This document shows positions 24,087 to 33,527 of a DNA stretch of 64,000 nucleotides, one piece after another (positions within the stretch are counted from its first letter, which is position 1; every line of letters starts with the position of its first letter). The notes under the pieces are model-generated. The model was not told where the DNA came from. It searched no databases and saw only the letters and a program-made list of their open reading frames with translations. The stretch is taken from NCBI GenBank assembly GCA_963784895.1, contig CAWATM010000001.1:124001-188000 (forward strand), read 5' to 3'. The DNA comes from Gaiellasilicea sp963784895 (GTDB lineage: Bacteria > Actinomycetota > Thermoleophilia > Gaiellales > Gaiellaceae). Both the position numbers and the translations under genes were made by a program.

Positions 24087-25002
24087 CGGAAGACGTCCTT
24101 GTGAGAGTCGTACCCCTGCGCGCATGTGGGTGCGCTTGGAAGTACAACTCTCGACGCCTTCGATCGGATACGTGCGTGTAGAGCTCGGTCGTCGAGAGAT
24201 CGGCGTGGCCGAGCATCTCCTGGACGCTGCGGAGATCGGCTCCGCCTTCGAGCAGGTGGGTTGCGAACGAGTGGCGGAGGAGGTGCGGATGGACGCGCTG
24301 CGGGTCGAGGCCGGCCTTCTCGGCGAGGCGCCGCAGGATCAGGAATGCGCCCGCGCGCGTGAGCGGACCGCCGCGAGCGTTGAGGAAGAGCTCGGGTCTG
24401 TTGCGCCGGTCGAGATGCGGGCGGCCCATCGCGATGTACCGGCGCAGCGCATCGACGGCGGGCCGGCCGAGCGGCACGACCCGCTCCTTCGAGCCCTTGC
24501 CGAGCGCGCGCACGAGCCGCTCCTCGAGGTCGACGGACCGGCGCTGGAGGCCCATCGCTTCGCTGACCCGCAGCCCGGCGCCGTACATCAGCTCGACGAG
24601 GGCGCGGTCGCGCATCGCCCGCGGAGTCGTCCCGTTGGCGGCGTCGATCAGGCGCTCCGCCTCGCCCGGCGAGAGCGTCTTCGGCAGCCTGCGGGCCCGT
24701 TTCGGCAGCTGCAGCGCGGCGGCCGGGTTGTCCTCCCGCGCGCCGAGCAGCATCTGATGACGGAAGAAGGATCGGAGCGCGGAGATCCGGCGCGCGACCG
24801 TCGAGGCGGCGATCCCGGCGGCACGCATCTCGGCGAGCCAGCGCTCGAGCTCCTCGGTCGTCGTCCGGGCGACGGGTCCCTGCCGCCACGCCGAGAGCTG
24901 GAGCAGGTCGCGCCGGTACGCGTCGACCGTCCGCGGCGCCCGCCGGGTCGCAAGCAGCGCCAGGAATCCGTCGAGCTCAGGATCGGGGATGTGCGCGGTC
25001 AT
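24076..25002 (-). CDS. xerD: Tyrosine site-specific recombinase XerD
   Basis: 308 aa. N-terminal SAM-like core-binding domain (residues ~1-95, RRISALRSFFRH) and catalytic domain with all residues: Arg in GAGLRVSEAMGL, Lys in LGKGSKERVVPLG, HxxR in HPHLLRHSFATHLL, His in MLGHADLSTT and the nucleophile in TELYTHVS. It resolves chromosome dimers at dif with XerC. The GTHVS/YTHVS context and length are typical of XerD. It overlaps the end of xerC by 26 bases. The C-terminal extension after the nucleophile is longer than usual (ARRGTTLTRTSSDDA). Confidence 0.9.
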   Translation of the reverse strand: MTAHIPDPELDGFLALLATRRAPRTVDAYRRDLLQLSAWRQGPVARTTTEELERWLAEMRAAGIAASTVARRISALRSFFRHQMLLGAREDNPAAALQLPKRARRLPKTLSPGEAERLIDAANGTTPRAMRDRALVELMYGAGLRVSEAMGLQRRSVDLEERLVRALGKGSKERVVPLGRPAVDALRRYIAMGRPHLDRRNRPELFLNARGGPLTRAGAFLILRRLAEKAGLDPQRVHPHLLRHSFATHLLEGGADLRSVQEMLGHADLSTTELYTHVSDRRRRELYFQAHPHARRGTTLTRTSSDDA

Positions 25003-25810
25003 AGACCTTGCGGAGACGTTTCGCGCTCACATGGCTGTACACCTGCGTCGTCGAGAGCGACGAGTGCCCGAGCAGCTCCTGGATCGTGCGCAGGTCGGCC
25101 CCGCCCTCGAGCAGGTGGGTGGCGAACGAGTGCCGCAGCCGGTGCGGGTGGGGCAGGAGCCGGCGCAGCGTGCTCGTGTCGAGCCGCCGCCCGCGGGCTG
25201 AGAGGAAGAGGGCGTCGTTCGCGCCCCGGGCGAGCTCTGGGCGTGCCTCGCGCAGATAGCGGGCGACGACGTGCGCGGCCTCCTCGCCGAGCGGCACGAC
25301 CCGCTCCTTGCCGCCCTTGCCCCGGATGCGCACGAGCTCCTGCTCGAAGTCGACGTCGCCGAGGTCGAGGCCGACGGCCTCGGCGCTGCGCAGGCCGGCG
25401 GAGTAGACGAGCTCGACGAGAGCGCGGTTGCGCAGGCCGAGCGCGTCGTCCCCCGCGACCGAGTCGATCAGCTCTTCGACTTCGGCCGGCTTCGGCGCCT
25501 CCGGCAGCCGCTGCGGGCGCCGCGGCGAGAGCGACGCGTCGGGGACGCGGGTCGCGCCGAGCGTGAAGCGGAGGAAGGAGCGGACGGCGGCGAGCTTGCG
25601 CGCGATCGTCGCCGGTGCGAGCCCGTTGCGGGCGCGGCCGAGCTCGGACGCGTAGTCGACGAGGACGCGCACGTCGACGTCGTCGACGCCGAGCCCACGC
25701 TGGTCGAGCCACTCCTCGAAGCGGCGCAGATCGGCTCCGTAGGCCCGCCGCGTCGACTCGGCGAGCGCCGGCGCGGCGAGGAACCGGTCGATCGCCGTTG
25801 AAGTGGTCAT
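24977..25810 (-). CDS. xerC: Tyrosine site-specific recombinase XerC
   Basis: 277 aa from ATG 25810 (MTTSTAIDRFLAAPALAES); an upstream in-frame ATG at 25849 would add 13 residues. Catalytic residues are present: Arg in AGLRSAEAVGL, Lys in GKGGKERVVPLG, HPHRLRHSFATHLLEGG, LLGHSSLSTT and the nucleophile in QVYSHVS. The stretch LRRLLPHPHRLRH is about ten residues shorter than in most XerC proteins, missing the helix before HxxR. Partner of XerD in dimer resolution. Confidence 0.88.
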   Translation of the reverse strand: MTTSTAIDRFLAAPALAESTRRAYGADLRRFEEWLDQRGLGVDDVDVRVLVDYASELGRARNGLAPATIARKLAAVRSFLRFTLGATRVPDASLSPRRPQRLPEAPKPAEVEELIDSVAGDDALGLRNRALVELVYSAGLRSAEAVGLDLGDVDFEQELVRIRGKGGKERVVPLGEEAAHVVARYLREARPELARGANDALFLSARGRRLDTSTLRRLLPHPHRLRHSFATHLLEGGADLRTIQELLGHSSLSTTQVYSHVSAKRLRKVYDRAHPRS

Positions 25811-25878
25811 CTCGGGCGTGTTCCCGCCGGTGTCTGGCGTTCCTGCCATACTGCCCCGCTTCGGGGTCTGGAAGGGCG

Positions 25879-27381
25879 ATGGAGAAACGGGCGAACATAC
25901 AGAGATGGCTGCTCTGCGCTGCGATCGCGGGCGCCGCGCTGGCGGTGACGCCGGCCGCACCGGCCGCTCGCCTCGGCTTCGCTGACGACGCCGGCAAGTA
26001 CGCCGACGACGGGGGCGTCGCGTACTTCAACGACCTCAAGGCCGCCGGTGGCACCGAGAACAGGATCACGGTGCATTGGGATCCGAAGCGCCCCGAGGCG
26101 ATCCTCGAGCGATCCTTCCTCGACCGCGCCCTGCCGGTGGCCGAGGCAAAGGGCGTCCGCGTCGTCCTCCACGTGTTCCCCGCCACCCCGACCGCGCTGT
26201 CGGCGCCCGACGCCGCAGCGAGTTTCGCCGCCTTCCTCGGCCGGCTCGCGACCGAGTACCCCCGGGTGCGTGAGTATGTCGTCGGCAACGAGCCCAACCA
26301 GCCTCGCTTCCAGCGCCCGCAGTTCTCGCCGGCCGGCAAGGGGCTTGCGGCGGCGAAGTACGCCGACCTGCTGGCTCGCGCCTACGACACGTTGAAAGCG
26401 GCCGATCCGGCGATCCGTGTCATCGGCCTCGGTCTCTCGGGTCGCGGCAACGACCTGCCGCTGGCGCCGTCGAACGCATCCACGTCGCCGGTGCGCTTCC
26501 TTCGCGATCTCGGCGCCGCCTACCGGTCGAGCGGGAGAACGCTGCCGCTGATGGACGAGCTCGGGCTCCATCTCTATCCGCGCTCGGACCGTGACCCGGT
26601 GCGCGCGGGCGACCGCTGGCCGCGAGCCGGGATCGTCAACCTGGCTCGGATCAAGCAGGCCTTCTGGGATGCGTTCGCCGGCACCGGGCAGCCGACCGTC
26701 GAGCAGGGCCTGAAGGTCCGCATCGACGAGATCGGCTGGCAGGCGGTCGTGCCCGCCGCCCGCCGCGGTGCCTACTTCGGCCGGGAGACCGCCGCCGCGA
26801 CGAGCGAGCGTGCGCAGGCCGACAACTACGCCAAGGTGATCGGGATCGCAGCGTGCGACCGCAGCATCTCGGCCGTCTACTTCCTGCACCTCCGCGACGA
26901 CCCGGACCTCGAGCGCTATCAGTCGGGCGTCCGTCGGGCCGACGGCTCCGTGCGTCCCGCCTACGCCGCTGTGCGAAACGCCGCCGCGCGCGCGAAGCGG
27001 GGTTGCGCCGGCAAACAGGTGAGTTGGCGGCCCGCCGCCCGGGTCGTCGGTGGTCGCGCAGCGTTCGGCCTCGGCGCGGGCGTCGCCTCGCGCCTTCGCA
27101 GGAGCTGGGGCTTCAACGTCACTGCCGCGGAAGAGGTCTCCTATGTCGCCGCGATCTTCTCCGCGACGGCCAGCAAGCGAGTTCGGAGCCTGGCCTCGCC
27201 GCGGGCACCCGGTGCGGTGACGATGACGGCCGGGCGCATCCGCGCCGGCTGGAGCCCGCGCTTGCGCTTCATCTCGCGCTACCTGAAGCCGGGCCGCTAC
27301 GTCTACGCGGTGCGGCTGCGCGCGAGCATGAACCCGCGGCGGAGCACCGTGCTCGTCAGCCGCGAGTTCGTCGTCCGCTGA
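25879..27381 (+). CDS. Secreted glycoside-hydrolase-like TIM-barrel protein
   Basis: 500 aa from ATG 25879, with GAAGGG just upstream. A signal peptide (basic start, LLCAAIAGAALAVTPAAPA) is followed by a (beta/alpha)8 barrel with an acid/base-type EYVVGNEPNQPRF near residue 138 and a nucleophile-type KVRIDEIGWQAV near 280. This is the two-Glu layout of clan GH-A enzymes (GH5/GH39-like). The last ~130 residues form a beta-rich domain. The polysaccharide cut is unknown. Three more genes follow closely on the same strand. Confidence 0.75.
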   Translation: MEKRANIQRWLLCAAIAGAALAVTPAAPAARLGFADDAGKYADDGGVAYFNDLKAAGGTENRITVHWDPKRPEAILERSFLDRALPVAEAKGVRVVLHVFPATPTALSAPDAAASFAAFLGRLATEYPRVREYVVGNEPNQPRFQRPQFSPAGKGLAAAKYADLLARAYDTLKAADPAIRVIGLGLSGRGNDLPLAPSNASTSPVRFLRDLGAAYRSSGRTLPLMDELGLHLYPRSDRDPVRAGDRWPRAGIVNLARIKQAFWDAFAGTGQPTVEQGLKVRIDEIGWQAVVPAARRGAYFGRETAAATSERAQADNYAKVIGIAACDRSISAVYFLHLRDDPDLERYQSGVRRADGSVRPAYAAVRNAAARAKRGCAGKQVSWRPAARVVGGRAAFGLGAGVASRLRRSWGFNVTAAEEVSYVAAIFSATASKRVRSLASPRAPGAVTMTAGRIRAGWSPRLRFISRYLKPGRYVYAVRLRASMNPRRSTVLVSREFVVR

Positions 27382-28028
27382 GCTTCGCGCTCGCCACGGG
27401 CGCGGAGGCGCGCTGGACCGGCACCCCAGGACCGCGTGCAGTCGTATGCGTGAACGGCGGCACCGCTGCCGAGGTGGCTGGCACGTGGAGCGCTTCGGTC
27501 GAGTGGCTCGTGCAGCGGCTGTCGCGCCGGCTCCCCGAGCTCGCCTTCCTCGAGGTGCGCTACCGGATCAAGTCGTGGCAGCGGCTCGAGCTCTGCGTCG
27601 AGGACGCGGCCGCAGCGATCGAGGCCGCACAGGGGAACGGGGTGGAGGAGCTCGCGCTGCTCGGCTTCTCGATGGGCGGCGCCGTGGCGGTGCGCAACGC
27701 GGCGTCGGCCGGGGTCGAGCTCGTCGCCGGCGTCAACCCCTGGCTGCCGCGGCAGCTCGCGCTCGACCCGCTGCGGGGCCGGCGCCTGGCGATCGTCCAC
27801 GGAGCGCTGGACGCGCCGCTGCCGCTGATCCCCGGCGTGAAGCCGTCAATGTCGCTGGCGGCCGCGGAGCGCGCCCGGGCACTGGGCATCCCGGTCGAGC
27901 GCCGCGTCCTTCCGCTCGGCTTCCATGCAGTCGCGTTGCGCCGGCGCGACGGCGGCATGCTCGCGCTGCCGGGCTCCGGCGGCTACGCAGCGTTCGTCGG
28001 CGATCAGCTGGAGCGCTTCTGCGCGTAG
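27378..28028 (+). CDS. Alpha/beta hydrolase (dienelactone-hydrolase/lipase-like)
   Basis: About 216 aa. The nucleophile elbow GFSMGGAVAV, an Asp in VHGALDAPLP and a His in GFHAVALR form the catalytic triad in the right order. The start is unusual: no ATG, GTG or TTG lies upstream in frame, and the first strand (PRAVVCVNGG) begins before the only in-frame GTG (27450). A CTG at 27378, overlapping the previous TGA as CTGA, would copy the overlap style of other genes here. The substrate is unknown. Confidence 0.7.
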   Translation: MSFALATGAEARWTGTPGPRAVVCVNGGTAAEVAGTWSASVEWLVQRLSRRLPELAFLEVRYRIKSWQRLELCVEDAAAAIEAAQGNGVEELALLGFSMGGAVAVRNAASAGVELVAGVNPWLPRQLALDPLRGRRLAIVHGALDAPLPLIPGVKPSMSLAAAERARALGIPVERRVLPLGFHAVALRRRDGGMLALPGSGGYAAFVGDQLERFCA

Positions 28029-28594
28029 CTCTCTACCTTGCGCTCCGCCGTGCCGTCTACCTGGCTGCGCGGCTCCTCTACCGAGTCGAGATTGCCGGCT
28101 CCGTCCCGCCAGGGCCGGTGATCGTCGCTGCGAACCACGAGTCGCTGCTCGACCCGCCGCTGCTCGCGTTGACGGCGCGCCAGCCGCTGCACTTCCTTGC
28201 CAAGGTGGAGCTCTGGCGTTACCCGCCGGGCGCCTGGCTGATGGACGCGCTCGGGGGCATCCCGATCCGCCGCGACCGTCGCGACCTGCTCTCGGTCGAC
28301 CGGGCGGAGGAGCTGCTCCGCGCCGGTGAGAGCGTCGCGATCTTCCCCCAGGGAACCGTGCAGGGCGGTGCGTGGACGCGGGGAGCGGCTCGGCTCGCGC
28401 TGGCCACGGGCACCCCGCTCGTCCCGGTCCGGATCATCGGCGCCGGGCGGGCGCTGTCCGCGGGCCGGATCGGCTTCCCGAAACTTCGGCTCGTCGTCTG
28501 CGAGCCGATCCCGGTCGAGCCGGCGAAGCCGACGGTCGCGGCGGCGAGGAGGCTCACCACCGAGCTCCAGAAGCGGGTCGACGCGGCGGTCTAG
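28019..28594 (+). CDS. 1-acyl-sn-glycerol-3-phosphate acyltransferase (PlsC family)
   Basis: About 191 aa. PlsC motif I NHESLLDPPLL (His-x4-Asp) is intact, as is the GGIPIRRDRRD segment of motif II. Motif III reads FPQGTVQGG where FPEGT is usual, so the substrate-binding Glu is Gln. It would acylate lysophosphatidate or a related lipid at the inner membrane. As with the upstream gene, no ATG, GTG or TTG start is in frame; the best candidate is CTG 28019, ten bases inside the hydrolase gene. Confidence 0.78.
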   Translation: MRVALYLALRRAVYLAARLLYRVEIAGSVPPGPVIVAANHESLLDPPLLALTARQPLHFLAKVELWRYPPGAWLMDALGGIPIRRDRRDLLSVDRAEELLRAGESVAIFPQGTVQGGAWTRGAARLALATGTPLVPVRIIGAGRALSAGRIGFPKLRLVVCEPIPVEPAKPTVAAARRLTTELQKRVDAAV

Positions 28595-28602
28595 CCGGTC
28601 CG

Positions 28603-28608
28603 TACGCT
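28603..28608 (+). promoter_or_regulatory. -10 box TACGCT for the ABC exporter
   Basis: TACGCT ends seven bases before the ATG at 28616. Confidence 0.45.
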
Positions 28609-28615
28609 GTCACCG

Positions 28616-30409
28616 ATGCCACGAGGACGATACGGCTACGACTACGCAGAGCCGCCGGAGCGGCCCGCCGACCCGGCCGTACGCCGTGCGTACCTCCGCC
28701 GCATCGTCGCGCTCTTCCGGCCCTACCGGCTCCGGCTCGCCGGCGTCCTCGGCCTGATCCTCTTCTCCTCGATCCTCGGCTCGATCCCGGCGCTCCTGAT
28801 CAAGGAGGTCTTCGACGTCGCGCTGCCGGAGGGCGACCTCGCCCTGCTGAACCTGCTCGTCGCCGGGATGATCGCGATCGCGGTCGTGACGGGCGCGCTC
28901 GGGGTCGTGCAGACGCTGCTCTCGAACCAGGTCGGGCAGCGCGTGATGCACGACCTGCGCACTGCCGTCTACAAGCACCTGCAGCGGCTCTCCCTCGCCT
29001 TCTTCACCCGGACACGCACGGGCGAGGTGCAGTCGCGGCTCGCGAACGACATCGGCGGCGTCCAGGAGGTGGTCACCTCGACGGCGACCTCGATCGTGTC
29101 GAACGTCTCGACCGTGCTCGCGACGCTGATCGCGATGTTCTACCTCGACTGGCGCCTGACCCTGTTCGCACTGGCGCTGCTGCCGCTCTTCGTCTGGATG
29201 ACGAAGCGGGTCGGCGATCAGCGGCGCAAGGTGGCGAAGGTGCGGCAGGAGTCGATGGCCGACATCTCGAGCCAGGTGCAGGAGTCGCTGTCGGTGTCGG
29301 GGATCCTGCTCGGCAAGACGATGGGGCGGACCGAGGAGCTCGCGCGCCGCTTCGAGGCCGAGTCGGGCCGACTTGCCGACCTCGAGGTCCGGAGCCGGAT
29401 GACCGGACGCTGGATGATGGCGTCGATCCAGACCTCGTTCGCGGTGATGCCGGCGCTCGTCTACCTGTTCGCGGGCCACTTCGCCGGCTCCGTCTCGCTC
29501 GGCACCGTGATCGCGTTCACGACGCTGCAGGCACGGCTCTTCTTCCCGATCGGCTCACTGCTCGGCGTCGGGCTCGAGGTGCAGACGTCGCTGGCGCTCT
29601 TCGACCGCGTCTTCGAGTACCTCGACCACCCGGTCGACATCGTCGAGGGCAGGAGGACGCTCGACGCCCCGCGCGGCGACGTCGCCTTCGACCGCGTCTC
29701 CTTCCGCTACGAGGACGGCCCCTGGACGCTCGACGACGTCTCCTTCGAGGCGCCGCGAGGCTCGAAGACGGCCCTCGTCGGCGAGACGGGATCGGGGAAG
29801 ACGACCGCCGGCTACCTCGTCGCGCGCCTCTACGACGTCACGCGAGGTTCGGTCTCGATCGACGGCGACGACGTGCGCGAGCTCACGTTCGAGTCGCTCG
29901 CGAACGCGGTCGGAGTCGTCAGCCAGGAGACGTACCTGTTCCACGCGACCGTCCGCGACAATCTCCGCTTCGCGCGCCCGGAGGCCACCGACGCCGAGAT
30001 CGAGGACGCGGCGCGGGCAGCGCAGATCCACGACCTGATCATCGGCCTCCCCGACGGCTACGACACCGTCGTCGGCGAGCGCGGCTACCGCTTCTCGGGC
30101 GGTGAGCGGCAGCGGATCGCGATCGCGCGGACGATCCTGCGCAACCCGCCGATCCTCGTCCTCGACGAGGCGACCTCGGCGCTCGACACACAGACAGAGC
30201 GGGCCGTCCAGGAGGCGCTCGAGCGGCTCGCCGAGGGGAGGACGACGATCGCGATCGCGCACCGGCTCTCGACCGTCCGTGACGCCGACCAGATCGTCGT
30301 GCTCGATCGCGGCCGCGTTGCCGAGATCGGCACCCACGAGGAACTGCTCTCCGCCGGGGGCCGCTACGCCGCGCTCGTCTCCCGCGACACCGAGGAGATC
30401 CTGCGGTGA
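28616..30409 (+). CDS. ABC exporter, fused membrane and ATPase domains
   Basis: 597 aa. Six membrane spans (residues ~35-310), then an ATPase with Walker A GETGSGKT, Q-loop VVSQETYLF, signature FSGGERQRIAIAR, Walker B ILVLDEATSALD and H-loop IAHRLSTVRDAD. A half-transporter of the MsbA/multidrug type that works as a homodimer or with a partner half. Preceding genes encode lipid-type enzymes, so a lipid substrate is possible but unproven. The next gene overlaps its stop. Confidence 0.92.
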   Translation: MPRGRYGYDYAEPPERPADPAVRRAYLRRIVALFRPYRLRLAGVLGLILFSSILGSIPALLIKEVFDVALPEGDLALLNLLVAGMIAIAVVTGALGVVQTLLSNQVGQRVMHDLRTAVYKHLQRLSLAFFTRTRTGEVQSRLANDIGGVQEVVTSTATSIVSNVSTVLATLIAMFYLDWRLTLFALALLPLFVWMTKRVGDQRRKVAKVRQESMADISSQVQESLSVSGILLGKTMGRTEELARRFEAESGRLADLEVRSRMTGRWMMASIQTSFAVMPALVYLFAGHFAGSVSLGTVIAFTTLQARLFFPIGSLLGVGLEVQTSLALFDRVFEYLDHPVDIVEGRRTLDAPRGDVAFDRVSFRYEDGPWTLDDVSFEAPRGSKTALVGETGSGKTTAGYLVARLYDVTRGSVSIDGDDVRELTFESLANAVGVVSQETYLFHATVRDNLRFARPEATDAEIEDAARAAQIHDLIIGLPDGYDTVVGERGYRFSGGERQRIAIARTILRNPPILVLDEATSALDTQTERAVQEALERLAEGRTTIAIAHRLSTVRDADQIVVLDRGRVAEIGTHEELLSAGGRYAALVSRDTEEILR

Positions 30410-30667
30410 GCTGTGTGCATCTCGACACGATCCGCCCGCGTCACGCCCAGCGCGCCGGGATGCGAGGAGTGCCTGCAGCTCGGCTCGCCGTGGCTGCACC
30501 TGCGACTGTGCCTCGCATGCGGCCACGTCGGCTGCTGCGACAGCTCGCCGAACAGGCATGCGACGAAGCACTTCCATGCGACCTCGCACCCACTGGTGCA
30601 ATCGCTCGAGCCGGGCGAGGACTGGCTCTGGTGCTACGTCGACGAGGTGATGCTCGAGCCGGCCTGA
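30406..30667 (+). CDS. UBP-type zinc-finger protein, frameshifted
   Basis: The GTG at 30406 overlaps the ABC stop (GTGA) and reads MSCVHLDTIRP. The rest of the domain continues in the +1 frame: PSAPGCEECLQLG, HLRLCLACGHVGCCDSSPNRHATKHF, HPLVQSLEPGEDWLWCYVDE. Together they make the ~85-aa stand-alone ZnF_UBP domain found in many actinobacteria. One base is missing near 30440 in a C/G run (cgcccgcg). All Cys and His ligands are otherwise in place, so a sequence error is more likely than a true pseudogene. In the downstream frame alone the ORF would start at 30413. Confidence 0.75.
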
Positions 30668-31680
30668 AGCGCCTGGAGCAGAAGGTCGTGCGGGAGGCCG
30701 TGGACGGTGTTGCCGTTCCGTCCGGTCATCGTCGGCGACGCGAGCATGGCGTTCAGGATCGATTCCTCGACGGCGTCGATCACCGCCTCGTAGAGCGCGT
30801 CGATCCGGCCCTCGTTCAGCATCCGCAGCGGCAGCTCGGGGGCATCGGTCACGAGACTCCGGTTGCCGGTCGCGAGGCAGAGCGCGAAGTCGCCGCTCGA
30901 GCGCTCGCCCATCCCGCCGGTCCGCGCGATTCCGAACGCAGCCCGGCGCGCGAGCCGCTCGCACTGCCCGGGGAGGAGCGGAGCGTCCGTGGCGATCAGA
31001 ACGATGATCGAGCCTGCTCCCTCGCCGGCGGCGCTCTCCGGAAGTGGCACCACCTCCGGGCCGATCCGCTCGCCGACCGGGGCGCCGTTCACGCGCAGCC
31101 GCCGGCGCCTGCCGTGGTTGGCCTGGACGAGCACACCGACCAGCCACCCGTCCTCGACCACGCGGGACGAGGTCCCGATCCCACCCTTGAAGCCGTGGCA
31201 GACCATGCCGGTGCCGCCCCCGACCGAGCCCTCCTCGACCGGTCCGTCGTGCGCCGACTCGAGCGCGGCGAAGAGGTGCTCGGGCGTGACGTGGAACCCG
31301 TTGATGTCGTTGAGCAACCCGTCCCAGGTCTCGCCGACGACGGGCAAGCTCCAGTCCCACTCGCCAGGGCGGGCGGCGGCGACGAGCGCGTCGCGGACGA
31401 CGCCGACCGAGTGCGTGTTGGTCAGCGCGATCGGCGTGGTCAGCGTGCCCGAGTCGCGGATCCACTCGAGCCCCGTCAGCTCGCCGTTGCCGTTGATCGT
31501 GTGCGAGGCGGCGACGAGCGGCGTCACCGGCGGCACGACGACGGTGACGCCTGTGCGGACGTCCTCGCCCTCGATCAACGTCGTGTGACCCACCGCCAGC
31601 CCCGGCACGTCGGTGATCGCGTTCACGGCGCCCGTGGGCAGGCGACCGATCTCGATTCCGAGGTCGCGGGCGCGTGGCAT
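30634..31680 (-). CDS. P1-family (DmpA-type) N-terminal-nucleophile aminopeptidase
   Basis: 348 aa from ATG 31680 (MPRARDLGIEIGRLPTG). Family features: ITDVPGLAVGHTTL, TPIALTNTHSVGVVRDAL, GSVGGGTGMVCHGFKGGIGTSSR, and the region of self-cleavage near ERSSGDFALCLATGN. In DmpA the chain is cut at a Gly-Ser bond to free the catalytic Ser; here the pair reads Ser-Ser before GD, a P1 change that may affect processing. It removes N-terminal D- or L-amino acids from small peptides. Divergent from pckA with 43 bases between starts. Confidence 0.87.
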   Translation of the reverse strand: MPRARDLGIEIGRLPTGAVNAITDVPGLAVGHTTLIEGEDVRTGVTVVVPPVTPLVAASHTINGNGELTGLEWIRDSGTLTTPIALTNTHSVGVVRDALVAAARPGEWDWSLPVVGETWDGLLNDINGFHVTPEHLFAALESAHDGPVEEGSVGGGTGMVCHGFKGGIGTSSRVVEDGWLVGVLVQANHGRRRRLRVNGAPVGERIGPEVVPLPESAAGEGAGSIIVLIATDAPLLPGQCERLARRAAFGIARTGGMGERSSGDFALCLATGNRSLVTDAPELPLRMLNEGRIDALYEAVIDAVEESILNAMLASPTMTGRNGNTVHGLPHDLLLQALQAGSSITSST

Positions 31681-31686
31681 CGCCCG

Positions 31687-31692
31687 ACGATA
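31687..31692 (-). promoter_or_regulatory. -10 box TATCGT for the peptidase gene
   Basis: TATCGT on the minus strand ends six bases before ATG 31680. Confidence 0.5.
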
Positions 31693-31707
31693 GCTCGCGG
31701 TCGTCAC

Positions 31708-31713
31708 TAAGAT
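31708..31713 (+). promoter_or_regulatory. -10 box TAAGAT for pckA
   Basis: TAAGAT ends ten bases before ATG 31724. It includes the A and T of the alternative ATG at 31712, which would therefore not be in the mRNA. Confidence 0.5.
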
Positions 31714-31723
31714 GCGCCCCGGC

Positions 31724-33304
<1,581 letters not shown>

Positions 33305-33379
33305 CCGCGCAAGCCGAGCATCCGCTTGCGCGGACACTCAGCGCGCCGAGACGCCTGAAGGGGCCGCTTTCGCGGCCCT
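33305..33379 (+). repeat. Interspersed two-hairpin repeat, copy 3
   Basis: Same family as 3664-3735: GAGCATCCGC / GCGGACACTC hairpin, CGCCTGAAGGGG and GGCCGCTTTCGCGGCC. It begins right after the pckA stop and can act as its terminator. It is the most diverged of the three copies. Confidence 0.7.
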
Positions 33380-33476
33380 GAAGCCACCTCCTCGCCGCCG
33401 TTAGCTGCCCGTTAGGGCGTCGTGACTGGGCCGTTTGGGCCCCGCTCGACCGTGGGCGCACGAAAGGAGGTGCGCC

Positions 33477-33527
33477 ATGCGGAAGCGTTCTTGCCCGCCC
33501 GGTGGTGGTGGCGTCGGAGGCGGTTAG
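33477..33527 (+). CDS. 16-residue Gly-rich peptide with strong ribosome-binding site
   Basis: AAAGGAGG lies six bases before ATG 33477, as good a Shine-Dalgarno as exists in the window. The peptide is MRKRSCPPGGGGVGGG: three basic residues, one Cys, two Pro and then Gly with a single Val. A perfect 12-bp hairpin begins ten bases after the TAG. Nothing else is encoded downstream on this strand for 3.5 kb. It could be a leader-type uORF whose target was lost, a tiny toxin-like or metal-binding peptide, or a marker of a small RNA. The Gly-rich tail is unlike random translation of the local sequence. Confidence 0.5.
   Translation: MRKRSCPPGGGGVGGG

Noticed and set aside
24076..25810. Tandem tyrosine recombinases as a phage or integrative-element integrase
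   Set aside because: Both look like housekeeping XerC/XerD, no attachment site, tRNA or phage genes are nearby, and flanks are core metabolism.
31712..31723. ATG at 31712 as the pckA start
   Set aside because: It overlaps the -10 box; the expected transcription start lies downstream of it.
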